64,000 bases of DNA from a bacterium 1XD42-1 (GTDB taxonomy: Bacteria; Bacillota; Clostridia; Oscillospirales; Ruminococcaceae): the NCBI GenBank assembly GCA_003612625.1, contig RAZJ01000009.1, positions 1 to 64,000 of the forward strand. Reading direction: 5' to 3'. Of the stretch, positions 23,939 through 32,861 are shown piece by piece. A program made the translations under genes and the position numbers. The notes under the pieces were generated by a model. It made no database searches. It had not been told where the DNA came from and saw nothing but the letters and a program-made list of their open reading frames with translations. Each line of letters starts with the position of its first letter. The stretch's first letter is position 1.

Positions 23939-25307
23939 AATATTAGGGACAATCCAAAAATATTCCATGCTCAAGCAGGGTGATACGGTCATCGCGGCCG
24001 TTTCGGGCGGCGCGGATTCGGTCGCCCTGCTTCACTTTTTAAGCGGGCCGGACTTGCAAATTAAAATCCGGGCCTGCCATTTAAACCATTGTCTCCGGGG
24101 GGAGGAAAGTGACCGGGACGAACGCCTGGTCCGTACCATGTGCCGGGAATATGGCATCCCTTTGGATGTGCGCCGGGCAGATGTGGCTTCTTTGGCCCGG
24201 CAGGAAAAATGTTCTGTGGAATTGGCTGCCCGGAAAGAACGCTACCGTTTTTTTGAAGAACTGGCCCAAATCCATGGGGCTAAAATTGCCACAGCCCATA
24301 CGCTGTCTGACCTGACAGAAACGGTACTGTTCCATCTGGCAAGAGGGACGGGGCTGGACGGGCTGTGCGGGATTCCCCCGGTTCGGGGCTGTTTTATCCG
24401 TCCCTTGTTAGCCTGTACCCGGCCGGAAATAGAAGCTTATTGTATCGCTCATGATCTGGCATATGTGAACGACAGCACTAATGCTTTGGATGACTATACC
24501 CGTAATTTTATCCGGCATAATGTGATACCGCCTTTTACAGAAGTCAATGAGGGGGCATTGCGGGCGGTAGAACGGATGACAACCCTGATCCGGGAAGATG
24601 CCAGCTTCTTATATTTATGCACCCAGGAGCAGCTTGCAGCCTGCCGGCGGGGAAAAGGGCTGGATGCGGCGCTGCTGCGCCAGGCACATCCTGCCATGCG
24701 TTCCCGAATGATTCTGGCATTGTTAAAGGAAAATGGTGCGGAAGTCAGTGAACAGCGGGTGCGCCAGGCGGAAGAAGTCCTTTCCGGCAGGCAGGGGGCT
24801 TTATGTATTGGAAAAAATATCCGGCTGGCAGTACGGGACGGTATTTTCCTGGCAGAAGCTTTCCGGCAGGCCCCGGTTCCCCAATTCCGGGAAACCCGTT
24901 TGCTGAAAAAACGGCTGGATGGCAGCAGGATACGGCTTCCGGGCGGGCGGCTGCTGTCATTTTCTGTATTTTCTGCGGCTGATTATGAAATTTTTAAAAA
25001 CAATGGAGATATTGACTTAAAATGCGCTCTGGATTATGATATGATGGAGAATGATATTGTGGTACGTTCCCGCAGGCAGGGGGACCGTATCCGTCCGGCA
25101 GGCCGGGGCTGTTCCAAAAGCTTGAAGAAGCTTTATAATGAGCTTGCAGTTCCTGACCGGGACACCCGTTGTGTAATTGCGGATCGGGGCGGCGTCCTTT
25201 TTGCGGAAGGCGCCGGAGCTGATGAACGGGCTGCAATGTCATCTGGTTCCAAAACGATTGTAATGGTTAAAATAACGGAGGGATTAGAGCATGACGGCGG
25301 ATATTGA
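23928..25307 (+). CDS. tilS: tRNA(Ile) lysidine synthetase
   Basis: GGAG ten bases upstream supports the ATG at 23928 rather than the in-frame TTG at 23919. The 459-residue protein has the PP-loop (AAVSGGADSVALLHFL), the conserved LNHCLRGEESDRDE segment and the C-terminal TilS domain (RSRRQGDRIRPAGRGCSKSLKKL). It converts the wobble cytidine of the tRNA reading AUA to lysidine and is essential. It overlaps dnaB upstream and hpt downstream, a tight cluster. Confidence 0.95.
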   Translation: MNHKILGTIQKYSMLKQGDTVIAAVSGGADSVALLHFLSGPDLQIKIRACHLNHCLRGEESDRDERLVRTMCREYGIPLDVRRADVASLARQEKCSVELAARKERYRFFEELAQIHGAKIATAHTLSDLTETVLFHLARGTGLDGLCGIPPVRGCFIRPLLACTRPEIEAYCIAHDLAYVNDSTNALDDYTRNFIRHNVIPPFTEVNEGALRAVERMTTLIREDASFLYLCTQEQLAACRRGKGLDAALLRQAHPAMRSRMILALLKENGAEVSEQRVRQAEEVLSGRQGALCIGKNIRLAVRDGIFLAEAFRQAPVPQFRETRLLKKRLDGSRIRLPGGRLLSFSVFSAADYEIFKNNGDIDLKCALDYDMMENDIVVRSRRQGDRIRPAGRGCSKSLKKLYNELAVPDRDTRCVIADRGGVLFAEGAGADERAAMSSGSKTIVMVKITEGLEHDGGY

Positions 25308-25830
25308 GAAAGTATTGTTAAATGAAGAAGAACTGCATCAAAAAGTAAAAGAATTAGGCGCACAAATTTCAAAGGATTATGCAGGAAAACCGCTGCTGGT
25401 ATTGGGGATTTTAAAAGGATCGTTTATTTTTATGGCAGATTTGGTCCGGGAAATTACAATCCCCTGCCAGGTAGAATTTATGGCGGTTTCCAGCTACCAT
25501 TCAGGAGTAAAGACTTCCGGTGTGGTTAAAATTATCAAAGATATTGATATTAACCCTAAAGAATATAATATCCTGGTGGTAGAAGATATTTTAGACAGTG
25601 GTTTAACATTAAGTTACCTGCGGGATCTGCTGCTCCGGCGGGGTGCTGTTGATCTGAAAATTGCAGTCCTTCTGGATAAGCCGTCTGGCAGGAAAACTGA
25701 CATTCAGGCAGATTATTGCGGCTTTGAAGTGCCTGACGCATTTCTGGTAGGCTATGGCCTGGACTATGCGGAGAAATACCGGACTCTGCCTTATGTAGGG
25801 ATTTTGGACCCAAAAGTATACAGCAAATAA
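25291..25830 (+). CDS. hpt: Hypoxanthine phosphoribosyltransferase
   Basis: The ATG at 25291 follows ACGGAGGGATTAGAGC within the end of tilS. The 179-residue enzyme salvages hypoxanthine and guanine with PRPP. The PRPP loop is clear (ILVVEDILDSGLTLSYL), as are the early LVLGILKGSFIFMADL and the late purine-binding region (DAFLVGYGLDYAEKYRTLPY). tilS-hpt-ftsH is a classic Bacillota gene order. A hairpin with a T run follows. Confidence 0.96.
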   Translation: MTADIEKVLLNEEELHQKVKELGAQISKDYAGKPLLVLGILKGSFIFMADLVREITIPCQVEFMAVSSYHSGVKTSGVVKIIKDIDINPKEYNILVVEDILDSGLTLSYLRDLLLRRGAVDLKIAVLLDKPSGRKTDIQADYCGFEVPDAFLVGYGLDYAEKYRTLPYVGILDPKVYSK

Positions 25831-25845
25831 TTGCTGTGAAAAAAT

Positions 25846-25867
25846 AGGGGCTGTTTTTTTCCAGCCC
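25846..25867 (+). terminator. Weak terminator or attenuator between hpt and ftsH
   Basis: AGGGGCTG pairs with CAGCCCT around a T-rich loop. The T run lies inside the loop rather than after the stem, so termination may be partial and ftsH may be read through. Confidence 0.4.
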
Positions 25868-25900
25868 TGGTAAGATATATTCGACGGGAGTGAAACAAGT

Positions 25901-27958
25901 TTGAACAAAAAATCTAAGGGCGTCGGGATCTATCTGGCGGTATTTACGCTGCTGATCCTGATTGCGGTAATGCTGTTTACTACAATGGGACAGCCGGCGT
26001 CCACGGTGAAATATTCCGAAGTAATCGGATATTTTCAAGACCAGAAAGTAAAGGAATTCAAATTTGATCTGGGAACTGGCGACCTGAATATGGTATTCCA
26101 GGATGGGACAAAAATGGAATATAAAGTCCCAAATGCCAATATGTTCTGGACTAAAATGGATTCCAGTATGTCCGTTGACGGGGAAGGATATATTCAGCAG
26201 TATAATAAGGCTCATCCGGATGCGCCGATGGTATATGATGTGGTCCGGCCAAAAGAAATGCCTTTCTGGGTTTCCATGCTCCCGTCAATCGTCCTGCTGA
26301 TTCTGCTGGTAGCATTTTATTTAATGATGATGCGCCAGGCCAGAGGCGGCGGCCCAGGGGGTATGATGAGCTTCGGCAGGGCAAAGCCTCATAATCCGGA
26401 GGACGGAACAAAGGTAACTTTTGCTGACGTAGCCGGAGCTGACGAGGAAAAAGAAGAACTGGTAGAAATTGTCCAGTTCCTGAAATCACCCAATAAATAT
26501 AATACGCTTGGCGCCCGTATCCCCAAAGGGGTTTTGCTGATGGGCCCTCCCGGAACTGGCAAAACCTTGCTGGCCAAGGCCACCGCAGGGGAAGCAGGTG
26601 TGCCTTTCTTCTCCATTTCCGGTTCTGATTTTGTGGAAATGTTTGTAGGCGTCGGTGCGTCCCGTGTCCGTGACCTGTTTGAACAGGCAAAGAAAAATTC
26701 CCCTTCTATTATTTTTATTGACGAAATTGATGCCGTAGGCCGCCAGCGGGGCGCTGGTTTAGGCGGCGGCCATGATGAACGGGAACAGACCTTGAACCAG
26801 CTTCTGGTGGAGATGGATGGCTTCGGAACCAATGGCGGCGTTATTGTTATGGCTGCAACCAACCGGAGGGATATTTTAGATCCGGCTTTGTTGCGTCCGG
26901 GCCGTTTTGACCGGCAGATTATGGTAAATTATCCTGACATCAAGGGCCGGGAAGAAATTTTGAAAGTCCATACCCGGAACAAACCCATTGGTCCAGATGT
27001 AAACCTGCATACCATTGCAGCCTCTACCACAGGCTTTACAGGGGCAGATTTAGAGAATTTAACCAATGAAGCTGCCCTGGCTGCTGCGAAAAAAGATTTG
27101 AAAGCCATTACTATGCAGGAAATTGAGGAGGCTACCATCAAAGTCATTGCGGGGCCGGAAAAGAAATCCCATCTGGTTACAGAAAAAGATAAGAAATTGA
27201 CTTCTTACCACGAGGCAGGCCATGCAATCTGCACCTATTACCTGCCTACCCAGGATCCGGTCCATCAGATTTCCATTGTGCCCCGGGGCATGGCAGGAGG
27301 CTTCACCTTATCTCTGCCCACGGAAGATAAAAGCTATATGACCAAACGGGAAATGAGCGAGGATATTGTTACGCTCTTAGGCGGCCGTATGGCGGAAAAA
27401 CTTGTATTAGAGGATATTTCCACAGGAGCTTCCAATGATATTGAACGGGCTACAAAGCTGGCCCGGAATATGATCATGCGGTACGGCTTCTCTGAAAAGC
27501 TGGGGCCTATTGTGTATGGCCATGATGACAATGAAGTGTTCTTAGGACGCGATTTCAGCAGTACCCCCCGTTATTCCGAAAATGTAGCTGCGGAAATTGA
27601 TCAGGAAATCCGGGATATTATTGACACGGCTTATGAACGGGCCAGAGATATTTTAACTGAGCATATGGATCAGCTTCATCAGGTGGCCCAATTCCTGTTT
27701 GAGCATGAAAAAATGGCAGAAAATGAATTTGATGCTATGATGAAAGGGCTGCCAATGCCGGAAAAACCGGACTTTTCGATTTATGCCCATTCAGAGGAAG
27801 AACCTCCCGCGCCAAAAGAAGAACCCCAGGAAAAAGCTCCGGAAAATGAGCCTTCCGAAAGCCAGGCTGTACCAGGGACTGACGTTTGGAATGCGGTTCT
27901 TCCGGGGAAACCCAATCCGGAAACACCAGAAGAAAATCCCGAAAATACAAACAAATAA
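25901..27958 (+). CDS. ftsH: ATP-dependent zinc metalloprotease FtsH
   Basis: The start is TTG at 25901 with GGGAGTG upstream. The 685-residue membrane protease has two N-terminal helices (about residues 10-28 and 127-147) around a small extracytoplasmic domain. Its AAA+ domain has Walker A at residues 215-222 (GPPGTGKT), Walker B ([12 protein letters not shown]) and the second region of homology ([22 protein letters not shown]). The zinc site HEAGH is at residues 437-441. It degrades misfolded and regulatory membrane proteins. The C-terminal 60 residues are a Pro/Glu-rich tail of low complexity. Confidence 0.97.
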   Translation: MNKKSKGVGIYLAVFTLLILIAVMLFTTMGQPASTVKYSEVIGYFQDQKVKEFKFDLGTGDLNMVFQDGTKMEYKVPNANMFWTKMDSSMSVDGEGYIQQYNKAHPDAPMVYDVVRPKEMPFWVSMLPSIVLLILLVAFYLMMMRQARGGGPGGMMSFGRAKPHNPEDGTKVTFADVAGADEEKEELVEIVQFLKSPNKYNTLGARIPKGVLLMGPPGTGKTLLAKATAGEAGVPFFSISGSDFVEMFVGVGASRVRDLFEQAKKNSPSIIFIDEIDAVGRQRGAGLGGGHDEREQTLNQLLVEMDGFGTNGGVIVMAATNRRDILDPALLRPGRFDRQIMVNYPDIKGREEILKVHTRNKPIGPDVNLHTIAASTTGFTGADLENLTNEAALAAAKKDLKAITMQEIEEATIKVIAGPEKKSHLVTEKDKKLTSYHEAGHAICTYYLPTQDPVHQISIVPRGMAGGFTLSLPTEDKSYMTKREMSEDIVTLLGGRMAEKLVLEDISTGASNDIERATKLARNMIMRYGFSEKLGPIVYGHDDNEVFLGRDFSSTPRYSENVAAEIDQEIRDIIDTAYERARDILTEHMDQLHQVAQFLFEHEKMAENEFDAMMKGLPMPEKPDFSIYAHSEEEPPAPKEEPQEKAPENEPSESQAVPGTDVWNAVLPGKPNPETPEENPENTNK

Positions 27959-27968
27959 ATTTTACGTG

Positions 27969-27992
27969 CCGTCCCGCAGGATTGCGGGACGG
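27969..27992 (+). terminator. Hairpin after ftsH
   Basis: Perfect stem CCGTCCCGCA with TGCGGGACGG and a four-base loop. There is no clear T run, so it may act as an RNA-stability or attenuating hairpin before the sugar kinase gene. Confidence 0.5.
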
Positions 27993-28023
27993 TCCCGGCT
28001 GTCAAAATGGAGTGGATGCCTTT

Positions 28024-28968
28024 ATGATGTTTAATAAGATTATCACACTGTCTTTAAATCCTGTGGCAGATATTACTTTCTATGTAAACCGTTATGTGCC
28101 TGGGGTGGATAATGTTGTAGAAAATGAATTGTATGATGCGGCAGGAAAAGCAGTAGATGTATCCCGGGTTCTGCGCAGTTATGAAATTGCAAATACAGCG
28201 TTGATTGTAGCAGGGCAGGAAAACAGCAAGCGTTATTTTGAACGGTTAAAAGATGAAAATGTTACAACCCGCGTCATTTATACAGAAGGACGCCTGCGGG
28301 AAAATATCAGTATTGTAACACCAGATGGTGTATTAACACGTTTGGTCCGCAAAAGCCCGGAATTAAGGCATCGGACGATTGACGAATTGGAAACGGCCCT
28401 TTCGGAAGAAATCCAAAAACCGGCGACTTTAGTCGTTGTTGCAGGGAAAATGCCGGACGGCGTAACGGATGAACTGTTTACAGAAATTTGCGGTTTTATT
28501 AAGGAATGCGGCGGTGTAATCGCGTTGGATTCCCAAAATATGACATTGAAAAATATTGCCAAAATAAAGCCCTGGGTAGTGAAACCGAATTTTGATGAGC
28601 TTTGCGCCTTAGTGGGCCGGAAACCGGTTGGACAGGAAGAAATCAAGGAAGCAGTCAAAGAAGTTTCCGAAGCAGGTGCGCATCATGTTTTAGCCAGCTT
28701 AGGGGAAGAAGGGATGCTTTATACAGACGGGAAAGTCTTTTATAAAGCAGATGTGCCGGAACTGAGCGAAATCAAATCAACTATTGGCGCAGGTGACGCC
28801 GCTTTGGCAGGCTTTATCATTGCCCATGACTACAAATACGATTTGAAACGTTCTGTACAGTTTGCAGCAGCTTTTGGGACAGCTTCCTGTATGGTGGAGG
28901 GTACGAACCCGCCCCGCCGGATTTCTGTTGCAATGATAAACAACCAGGTAAATGTTTATGAAATTTAA
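28024..28968 (+). CDS. PfkB-family sugar kinase (1-phosphofructokinase/tagatose-6-phosphate kinase type)
   Basis: Two ATGs at 28024 and 28027 follow GGAG; longer in-frame starts would run into ftsH. The 314-residue product has the PfkB fold: ITLSLNPVADITFYV at the start, the sugar-binding AAGKAVDVSRVL (usual G-G-K-G-x-N here A-G-K-A-x-D), and the anion hole and catalytic base STIGAGDAALAGFI near the end. It resembles 1-phosphofructokinases, but the altered sugar-binding motif leaves the substrate open. Neither a phosphotransferase gene nor a DeoR regulator is adjacent. It may share a transcript with the hydrolase gene 18 bases downstream. Confidence 0.85.
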   Translation: MMFNKIITLSLNPVADITFYVNRYVPGVDNVVENELYDAAGKAVDVSRVLRSYEIANTALIVAGQENSKRYFERLKDENVTTRVIYTEGRLRENISIVTPDGVLTRLVRKSPELRHRTIDELETALSEEIQKPATLVVVAGKMPDGVTDELFTEICGFIKECGGVIALDSQNMTLKNIAKIKPWVVKPNFDELCALVGRKPVGQEEIKEAVKEVSEAGAHHVLASLGEEGMLYTDGKVFYKADVPELSEIKSTIGAGDAALAGFIIAHDYKYDLKRSVQFAAAFGTASCMVEGTNPPRRISVAMINNQVNVYEI

Positions 28969-28985
28969 CGGAAAGGGAAAATTTT

Positions 28986-29516
28986 ATGAAACAGCTCCTT
29001 GTTGTAGTGGATTACCAGAAAGATTTTGTAGATGGTTCTTTGGGATTTCCGGAAGCCCGGTCTTTGGAAGAACCAATTTGCAGGAAAATTGAGGAATACC
29101 AAAAGCAAAAAGCGGATATTGTATTTACTTACGATACCCATAATCCGGATTATCTGCAAACCCAGGAAGGGAAAAAATTACCCATCCCTCATTGTATGAA
29201 GGATAGTCCGGGCTGGAATTTATATGGCCATGTAGGCTCCTACTGTACCAGCGAAACACCATGTTTTTATAAACCAGCTTTTGGTTCCATGGAGCTGGCG
29301 AATTTTGTCCAGGAAAAAGCATATGATTTAGTGGAATTATGCGGGCTGGTCAGTAATATTTGTGTAATTTCAAATGCTGTACTGATAAAAGCAGCATTGC
29401 CGGAAGCTCGGGTTTTAGTAGATGCCCAATGTACAGGCAGCGGGGATGCTGTGCTTCATGAAAAGGCGCTGGACGTTATGGAAGGCTTACAAATCGAAGT
29501 TTATCACCGCACCTAA
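28986..29516 (+). CDS. Isochorismatase-family cysteine hydrolase (nicotinamidase-like)
   Basis: GGAAAGGG stands before the ATG at 28986. The 176-residue product has the family triad: Asp in VVVDYQKDFVDGS, Lys in FYKPAFGS, and Cys in VELCGLVSNICVISNA. The metal-site residues of nicotinamidases are partly visible (DTHNPDY, PHCM). It may deamidate nicotinamide to nicotinate for NAD salvage; a different amide substrate is possible. A terminator follows. Confidence 0.85.
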   Translation: MKQLLVVVDYQKDFVDGSLGFPEARSLEEPICRKIEEYQKQKADIVFTYDTHNPDYLQTQEGKKLPIPHCMKDSPGWNLYGHVGSYCTSETPCFYKPAFGSMELANFVQEKAYDLVELCGLVSNICVISNAVLIKAALPEARVLVDAQCTGSGDAVLHEKALDVMEGLQIEVYHRT

Positions 29517-29540
29517 AATCCATAAAAATTTTCCTTTCAA

Positions 29541-29580
29541 AAAATAACCATATCCTTTCAAAGAAGGATATGGTTATTTT
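29541..29580 (+). terminator. Intrinsic terminator
   Basis: Stem AAAATAACCATATCCTTt with its reverse complement and a trailing T run, after the cysteine hydrolase gene. Confidence 0.9.
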
Positions 29581-29594
29581 TTTGAAAATGGATC

Positions 29595-29625
29595 TTGACT
29601 CTTACACAATGAGATACTATATAAT
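29595..29625 (+). promoter_or_regulatory. MerR-type promoter with 19-bp spacer
   Basis: TTGACT at 29595-29600 and TATAAT at 29620-29625 are separated by 19 bases instead of 17. MerR-family activators untwist such overlong spacers. The site lies about 50 bases before the MerR gene and is probably its autoregulated promoter. Confidence 0.75.
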
Positions 29626-29676
29626 CAGCGTATGAGCTCAAGAAAATCCAAACAGATCTGCGAGGGAATTTTAACC

Positions 29677-30495
29677 ATGCTTAAAATCGGCGAATTTTCA
29701 AAATTATCCCGTGTTAGTATCCGTATGCTCCGCCATTATGATGAAATCGGCCTTTTGAAACCCTTTGAAATCGATCCATTTACGGGATATCGTTATTATC
29801 ATGAAGATCAGCTTCCCATTGTGGGACGAATTAGCGAATTAAAAGATATGGGGTTTGGTTTAGCAGCCATTGGTGAAATGTTACTGTTCTATCAGGATAA
29901 AGAAATGCTGGAACGGTATCTTTCTTTGAAGGAAGCTGAATTGCAGGAGGCTTATGATAAAATGGGGCAGCGGCTGCGGCTGTTAAAGACAGCGAAAAAA
30001 CGGTTAAGAAAGGATTGCAATGCTATGAAATACAATGTTACTTTGAAAACCCTTCCGGAACGTTATGTGGCAAGTGTCCGTATGACAATACCAGCCTATG
30101 ATCAGGAGGGATTATTATGGAGTGCTTTAGTTAGTGAAACAGCTCCCCTGAACTTGGTACCAGATGATCCTTGTTATTGCAGTGTCATTTTTTATGACGG
30201 GGAATATAAGGAATGCAATGTGGATGTAGAAGCACAAAAAACAGTAAAAGGCCAGTATCCGGATACAGAACATGTCAAATTTAAAACAATGCCTCCGGTA
30301 ACCTTTGCCTCCGCCACTTACCAGGGGCCTTACAGCCAAATCACTGAGGTGAATATTGCGGTAGCCCAATGGGTACGGGATAACGGATATGATTATGATG
30401 GGCCGGCTTTTAATATTTATCATGTAAGCCCCCATGAAACGTCAAATCCCGATGAATTTGTTACGGAAATTTGTTATCCGGTAAAGAAAAAATAA
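29677..30495 (+). CDS. MerR-family regulator with GyrI-like effector domain
   Basis: The ATG at 29677 follows GAGGGAA; the upstream ATG at 29632 lies next to the -10 box and lacks a ribosome binding site. The 272-residue product has an N-terminal MerR helix-turn-helix (MLKIGEFSKLSRVSIRMLRH, FTGYRYYHEDQL), a dimerisation helix, and from about residue 115 a GyrI/SOUL-like effector domain (TLPERYVASVRMTIPAYDQE ... FVTEICYPV) as in BmrR-like multidrug sensors. It should bind hydrophobic cations or similar and activate a transporter or itself. No efflux gene is adjacent. Confidence 0.9.
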   Translation: MLKIGEFSKLSRVSIRMLRHYDEIGLLKPFEIDPFTGYRYYHEDQLPIVGRISELKDMGFGLAAIGEMLLFYQDKEMLERYLSLKEAELQEAYDKMGQRLRLLKTAKKRLRKDCNAMKYNVTLKTLPERYVASVRMTIPAYDQEGLLWSALVSETAPLNLVPDDPCYCSVIFYDGEYKECNVDVEAQKTVKGQYPDTEHVKFKTMPPVTFASATYQGPYSQITEVNIAVAQWVRDNGYDYDGPAFNIYHVSPHETSNPDEFVTEICYPVKKK

Positions 30496-30501
30496 AAAAA
30501 G

Positions 30502-30532
30502 TTCAGCCTGCCTATATGATAGGCAGGCTGAA
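30502..30532. terminator. Bidirectional terminator
   Basis: Perfect stem TTCAGCCTGCCTAT and its complement with A and T tracts on either side, between converging merR and htrA genes. Confidence 0.9.
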
Positions 30533-30535
30533 ACT

Positions 30536-31753
30536 TTAAATTGCTGTACGCTGTTCTTTGATTTCTTCTGGTACGGATTCCTGTAAAGTAACAGAAACAG
30601 TTTCTTTTCTGCCGTCCCGAAGGATGGTGAGCTGAACGGAATCACCTGCTTTATGTTTTTGCAGCTCTTTACGCAAATCATCAGAGCTGGAAATTTCAAC
30701 ATCTTCTACGGCTAAAATCCCGTCGGCTGTTTTTAAACCTGCTTGCTGGGCTGCGGAACCATCCTGAATCCCTGCCACATAAACACCGGTTTGCGGAACC
30801 CGGTACATAAAAGCAGCTTGCTGGTTGGAAATATTGATAACAGATACGCCTAATTCCCCGCGGCCTGTTACATAACCGTTTGCAATTAAATCTGTTGTAA
30901 CATCTTTTACAATGTCAATGGGAATTGCAAATCCCAAACCTTCCGCATTAGAACCGGAGGCTTTTGCTACAACAATCCCGATCAATTCGCCTTTGTTGTT
31001 GTAAAGCCCGCCGCCGGAATTTCCAGGGCTGATAGCGGCATTGGTCTGCAATAAAGTCATCGTTTCATTTCCTACTGTAATTTCCCGATCCAATGCACTG
31101 ACAATGCCGTTGGTTACTGTACCACCTAATTCTCCTAAAGGATTCCCGATTGCAATGGCTTCTTCACCAACTTGTAAAGCGGAAGAATTTCCCATGGGAG
31201 AAACCTTTAAGCCTTCTGCTTCAATTTTAATAACAGCCAAGTCCGTTTGGCTGTCGCTGCCGATCAGCTTTGCAGGATAACTTTCCCCATTTTTTAAACG
31301 AACTGTAATATCAGAAGCACCTTCCACAACATGGCAGTTGGTTACAATATAACCATTTTCCTGGATAATGACCCCGCTTCCCGCAGCCTGGGCAGTTACC
31401 TGCTGCATAAAGAAATTGGTGGTTTCCACATTTGTATTGATTTCTACTACTGATTCTGAAACAGCATCTACAATTTGGGAAACTGTCATGGCTTCTGAAA
31501 CGGCAGCAGGGATTGCTGGTGTATTGCTTTCCATTTTTGTGCTTTCTAAAACAACAGGAGCTTGTTCTGCCTGCTGGCTTTGCTGTAATGTTCCTGCAAA
31601 ATAGCCTCCTCCAAATCCCATCACACCGGATACTGCTAAACAGGCGCATAATAATGCGGCGGCAGAACGGCGGGAATGGCTGCGGACAGGTTCCCGCTGG
31701 GGTTCCTGAGGAATATTTTGCTGTGTATTTTGAAGCGGATATTGTTCATACAT
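30536..31753 (-). CDS. htrA: HtrA/DegP-like membrane-anchored serine protease
   Basis: AGGAG lies nine bases before the ATG at 31753; a TTG at 31762 abuts that site. The 405-residue product has a short Gln/Pro/Arg-rich cytoplasmic tail and one membrane helix (SAAALLCACLAVSGVMGFGG). The trypsin-like domain shows the triad His (VTNCHVVEG), Asp (DLAVIKIEA) and Ser (ISPGNSGGGLYN). One C-terminal PDZ domain follows. It degrades or refolds misfolded proteins outside the membrane. It stands alone between a terminator and the eut pair. Confidence 0.95.
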   Translation of the reverse strand: MYEQYPLQNTQQNIPQEPQREPVRSHSRRSAAALLCACLAVSGVMGFGGGYFAGTLQQSQQAEQAPVVLESTKMESNTPAIPAAVSEAMTVSQIVDAVSESVVEINTNVETTNFFMQQVTAQAAGSGVIIQENGYIVTNCHVVEGASDITVRLKNGESYPAKLIGSDSQTDLAVIKIEAEGLKVSPMGNSSALQVGEEAIAIGNPLGELGGTVTNGIVSALDREITVGNETMTLLQTNAAISPGNSGGGLYNNKGELIGIVVAKASGSNAEGLGFAIPIDIVKDVTTDLIANGYVTGRGELGVSVINISNQQAAFMYRVPQTGVYVAGIQDGSAAQQAGLKTADGILAVEDVEISSSDDLRKELQKHKAGDSVQLTILRDGRKETVSVTLQESVPEEIKEQRTAI

Positions 31754-31895
31754 ATTGCTCAACTCCTAATAAATAACTTGGTTTTGTTGTTATTTATTAT
31801 AAAAAACAAGTTTGAGCGGCATTTGAACAGATTACGAAAAAATCCGATAGATTTTATTGATGCTCTATGAAATTCATGAAGAATTTTTAATGGAT

Positions 31896-32408
31896 TTATG
31901 ACAAAACAGGCCCGCATTTATCAGAAAGGATTTCCCGAGGCTGTTCTGCTTCCTGCTGGGTTTCCCAGGGAAGCTGGTCCCCAGGTTCTTTTAAATAGTT
32001 CAGGATTTGCCAGATGCCTTCTCCGGAATACGAACTGACCCGGAAAATAGGGCTGCATCCGGCTAACTGTAACCAGCTTTCCGCCTGCTCTGGATCAGCA
32101 TTTTTGTGATCGATTTGGGTGACGATGCCAATAACCGGACGGGTGCAGCAGGCTGCTACACAAGGCGGATATAAAGAATAAGGTTCTGTTGCACTCAATA
32201 AAAGCCCTACCACATCAGCTTCATAGGCATATAATGCCAAAGCCCGTCCTAAATGGGCTGTTTGTGCATATTCTCCTGGGGTATCAATGACAACATCAAA
32301 ATGATTGATATATTGGGTCTTATGATAAGAAATGACATTTCCTTTTAATGCCTGGCGCAAAGTCGTTTTGCCGCTTTCACTGCGCCCCATTAAAATAATT
32401 TTTTTCAT
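31896..32408 (-). CDS. eutP: EutP/PduV-like small GTPase
   Basis: The 170-residue product has the P-loop GRSESGKTTL and the switch region DTPGEY, followed by VTQIDHKNAD in the place of the N-K-x-D guanine motif (TQIDH as is usual for EutP). This family accompanies ethanolamine and propanediol microcompartment operons. It begins four bases after eutS, so the two are co-transcribed. No other microcompartment genes lie in the window. Its biochemical role is not well established. Confidence 0.88.
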   Translation of the reverse strand: MKKIILMGRSESGKTTLRQALKGNVISYHKTQYINHFDVVIDTPGEYAQTAHLGRALALYAYEADVVGLLLSATEPYSLYPPCVAACCTRPVIGIVTQIDHKNADPEQAESWLQLAGCSPIFRVSSYSGEGIWQILNYLKEPGDQLPWETQQEAEQPREILSDKCGPVLS

Positions 32409-32412
32409 ATGA

Positions 32413-32790
32413 TCAAGTCTGGGTCAGTTCGCAAATGGTAAATCCCAGTTTCTCCTGTAAATAATCTAAAATTGCATGAATAGCGGCCTGCACATCAGAA
32501 ACCCGCCCTGTAAAGATTAAAGTGCCGCTGAACCGGTCAATAAAGCCCAATTCTACATTGGATGTTTTAATGGCCAGATCCCCCGCAATAACAGAAATTT
32601 CAGAAGGGGACATGCTTAAAATTCCAATGGCAGACTGCCGGTAATCCACTTTCGGGTTTAATCCTAGTTTTTGATAAATAATTTCATCCGGGCCAGCGAT
32701 AATATGAGCTAATGTTACCTGTTTGCCAGGTACCAGCTCTTGGACAATGCGCAGTTTCCCTTCGTTATTTTCTGGAAATTCTAATTGCAT
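32413..32790 (-). CDS. eutS: EutS/PduU-like microcompartment shell protein
   Basis: The 125-residue product carries the circularly permuted BMC domain of EutS: RIVQELVPGKQVTLAHIIA, GILSMSPSEISVIAGDLA, NVELGFIDRFSGTLIFTG. EutS forms bent hexamers in the shell of ethanolamine microcompartments. A lone eutS-eutP pair, without the enzymes or the major shell proteins, is unusual. It may be a detached piece of a eut operon located elsewhere or a remnant. AAGGGAGGGGC stands before the ATG. Confidence 0.9.
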   Translation of the reverse strand: MQLEFPENNEGKLRIVQELVPGKQVTLAHIIAGPDEIIYQKLGLNPKVDYRQSAIGILSMSPSEISVIAGDLAIKTSNVELGFIDRFSGTLIFTGRVSDVQAAIHAILDYLQEKLGFTICELTQT

Positions 32791-32861
32791 GACTCATGCC
32801 CCTCCCTTTCCTTCTCTTTTAATCATACGCCTTTTCCCAGCTTTTGTCTATGGCTGTGGCT

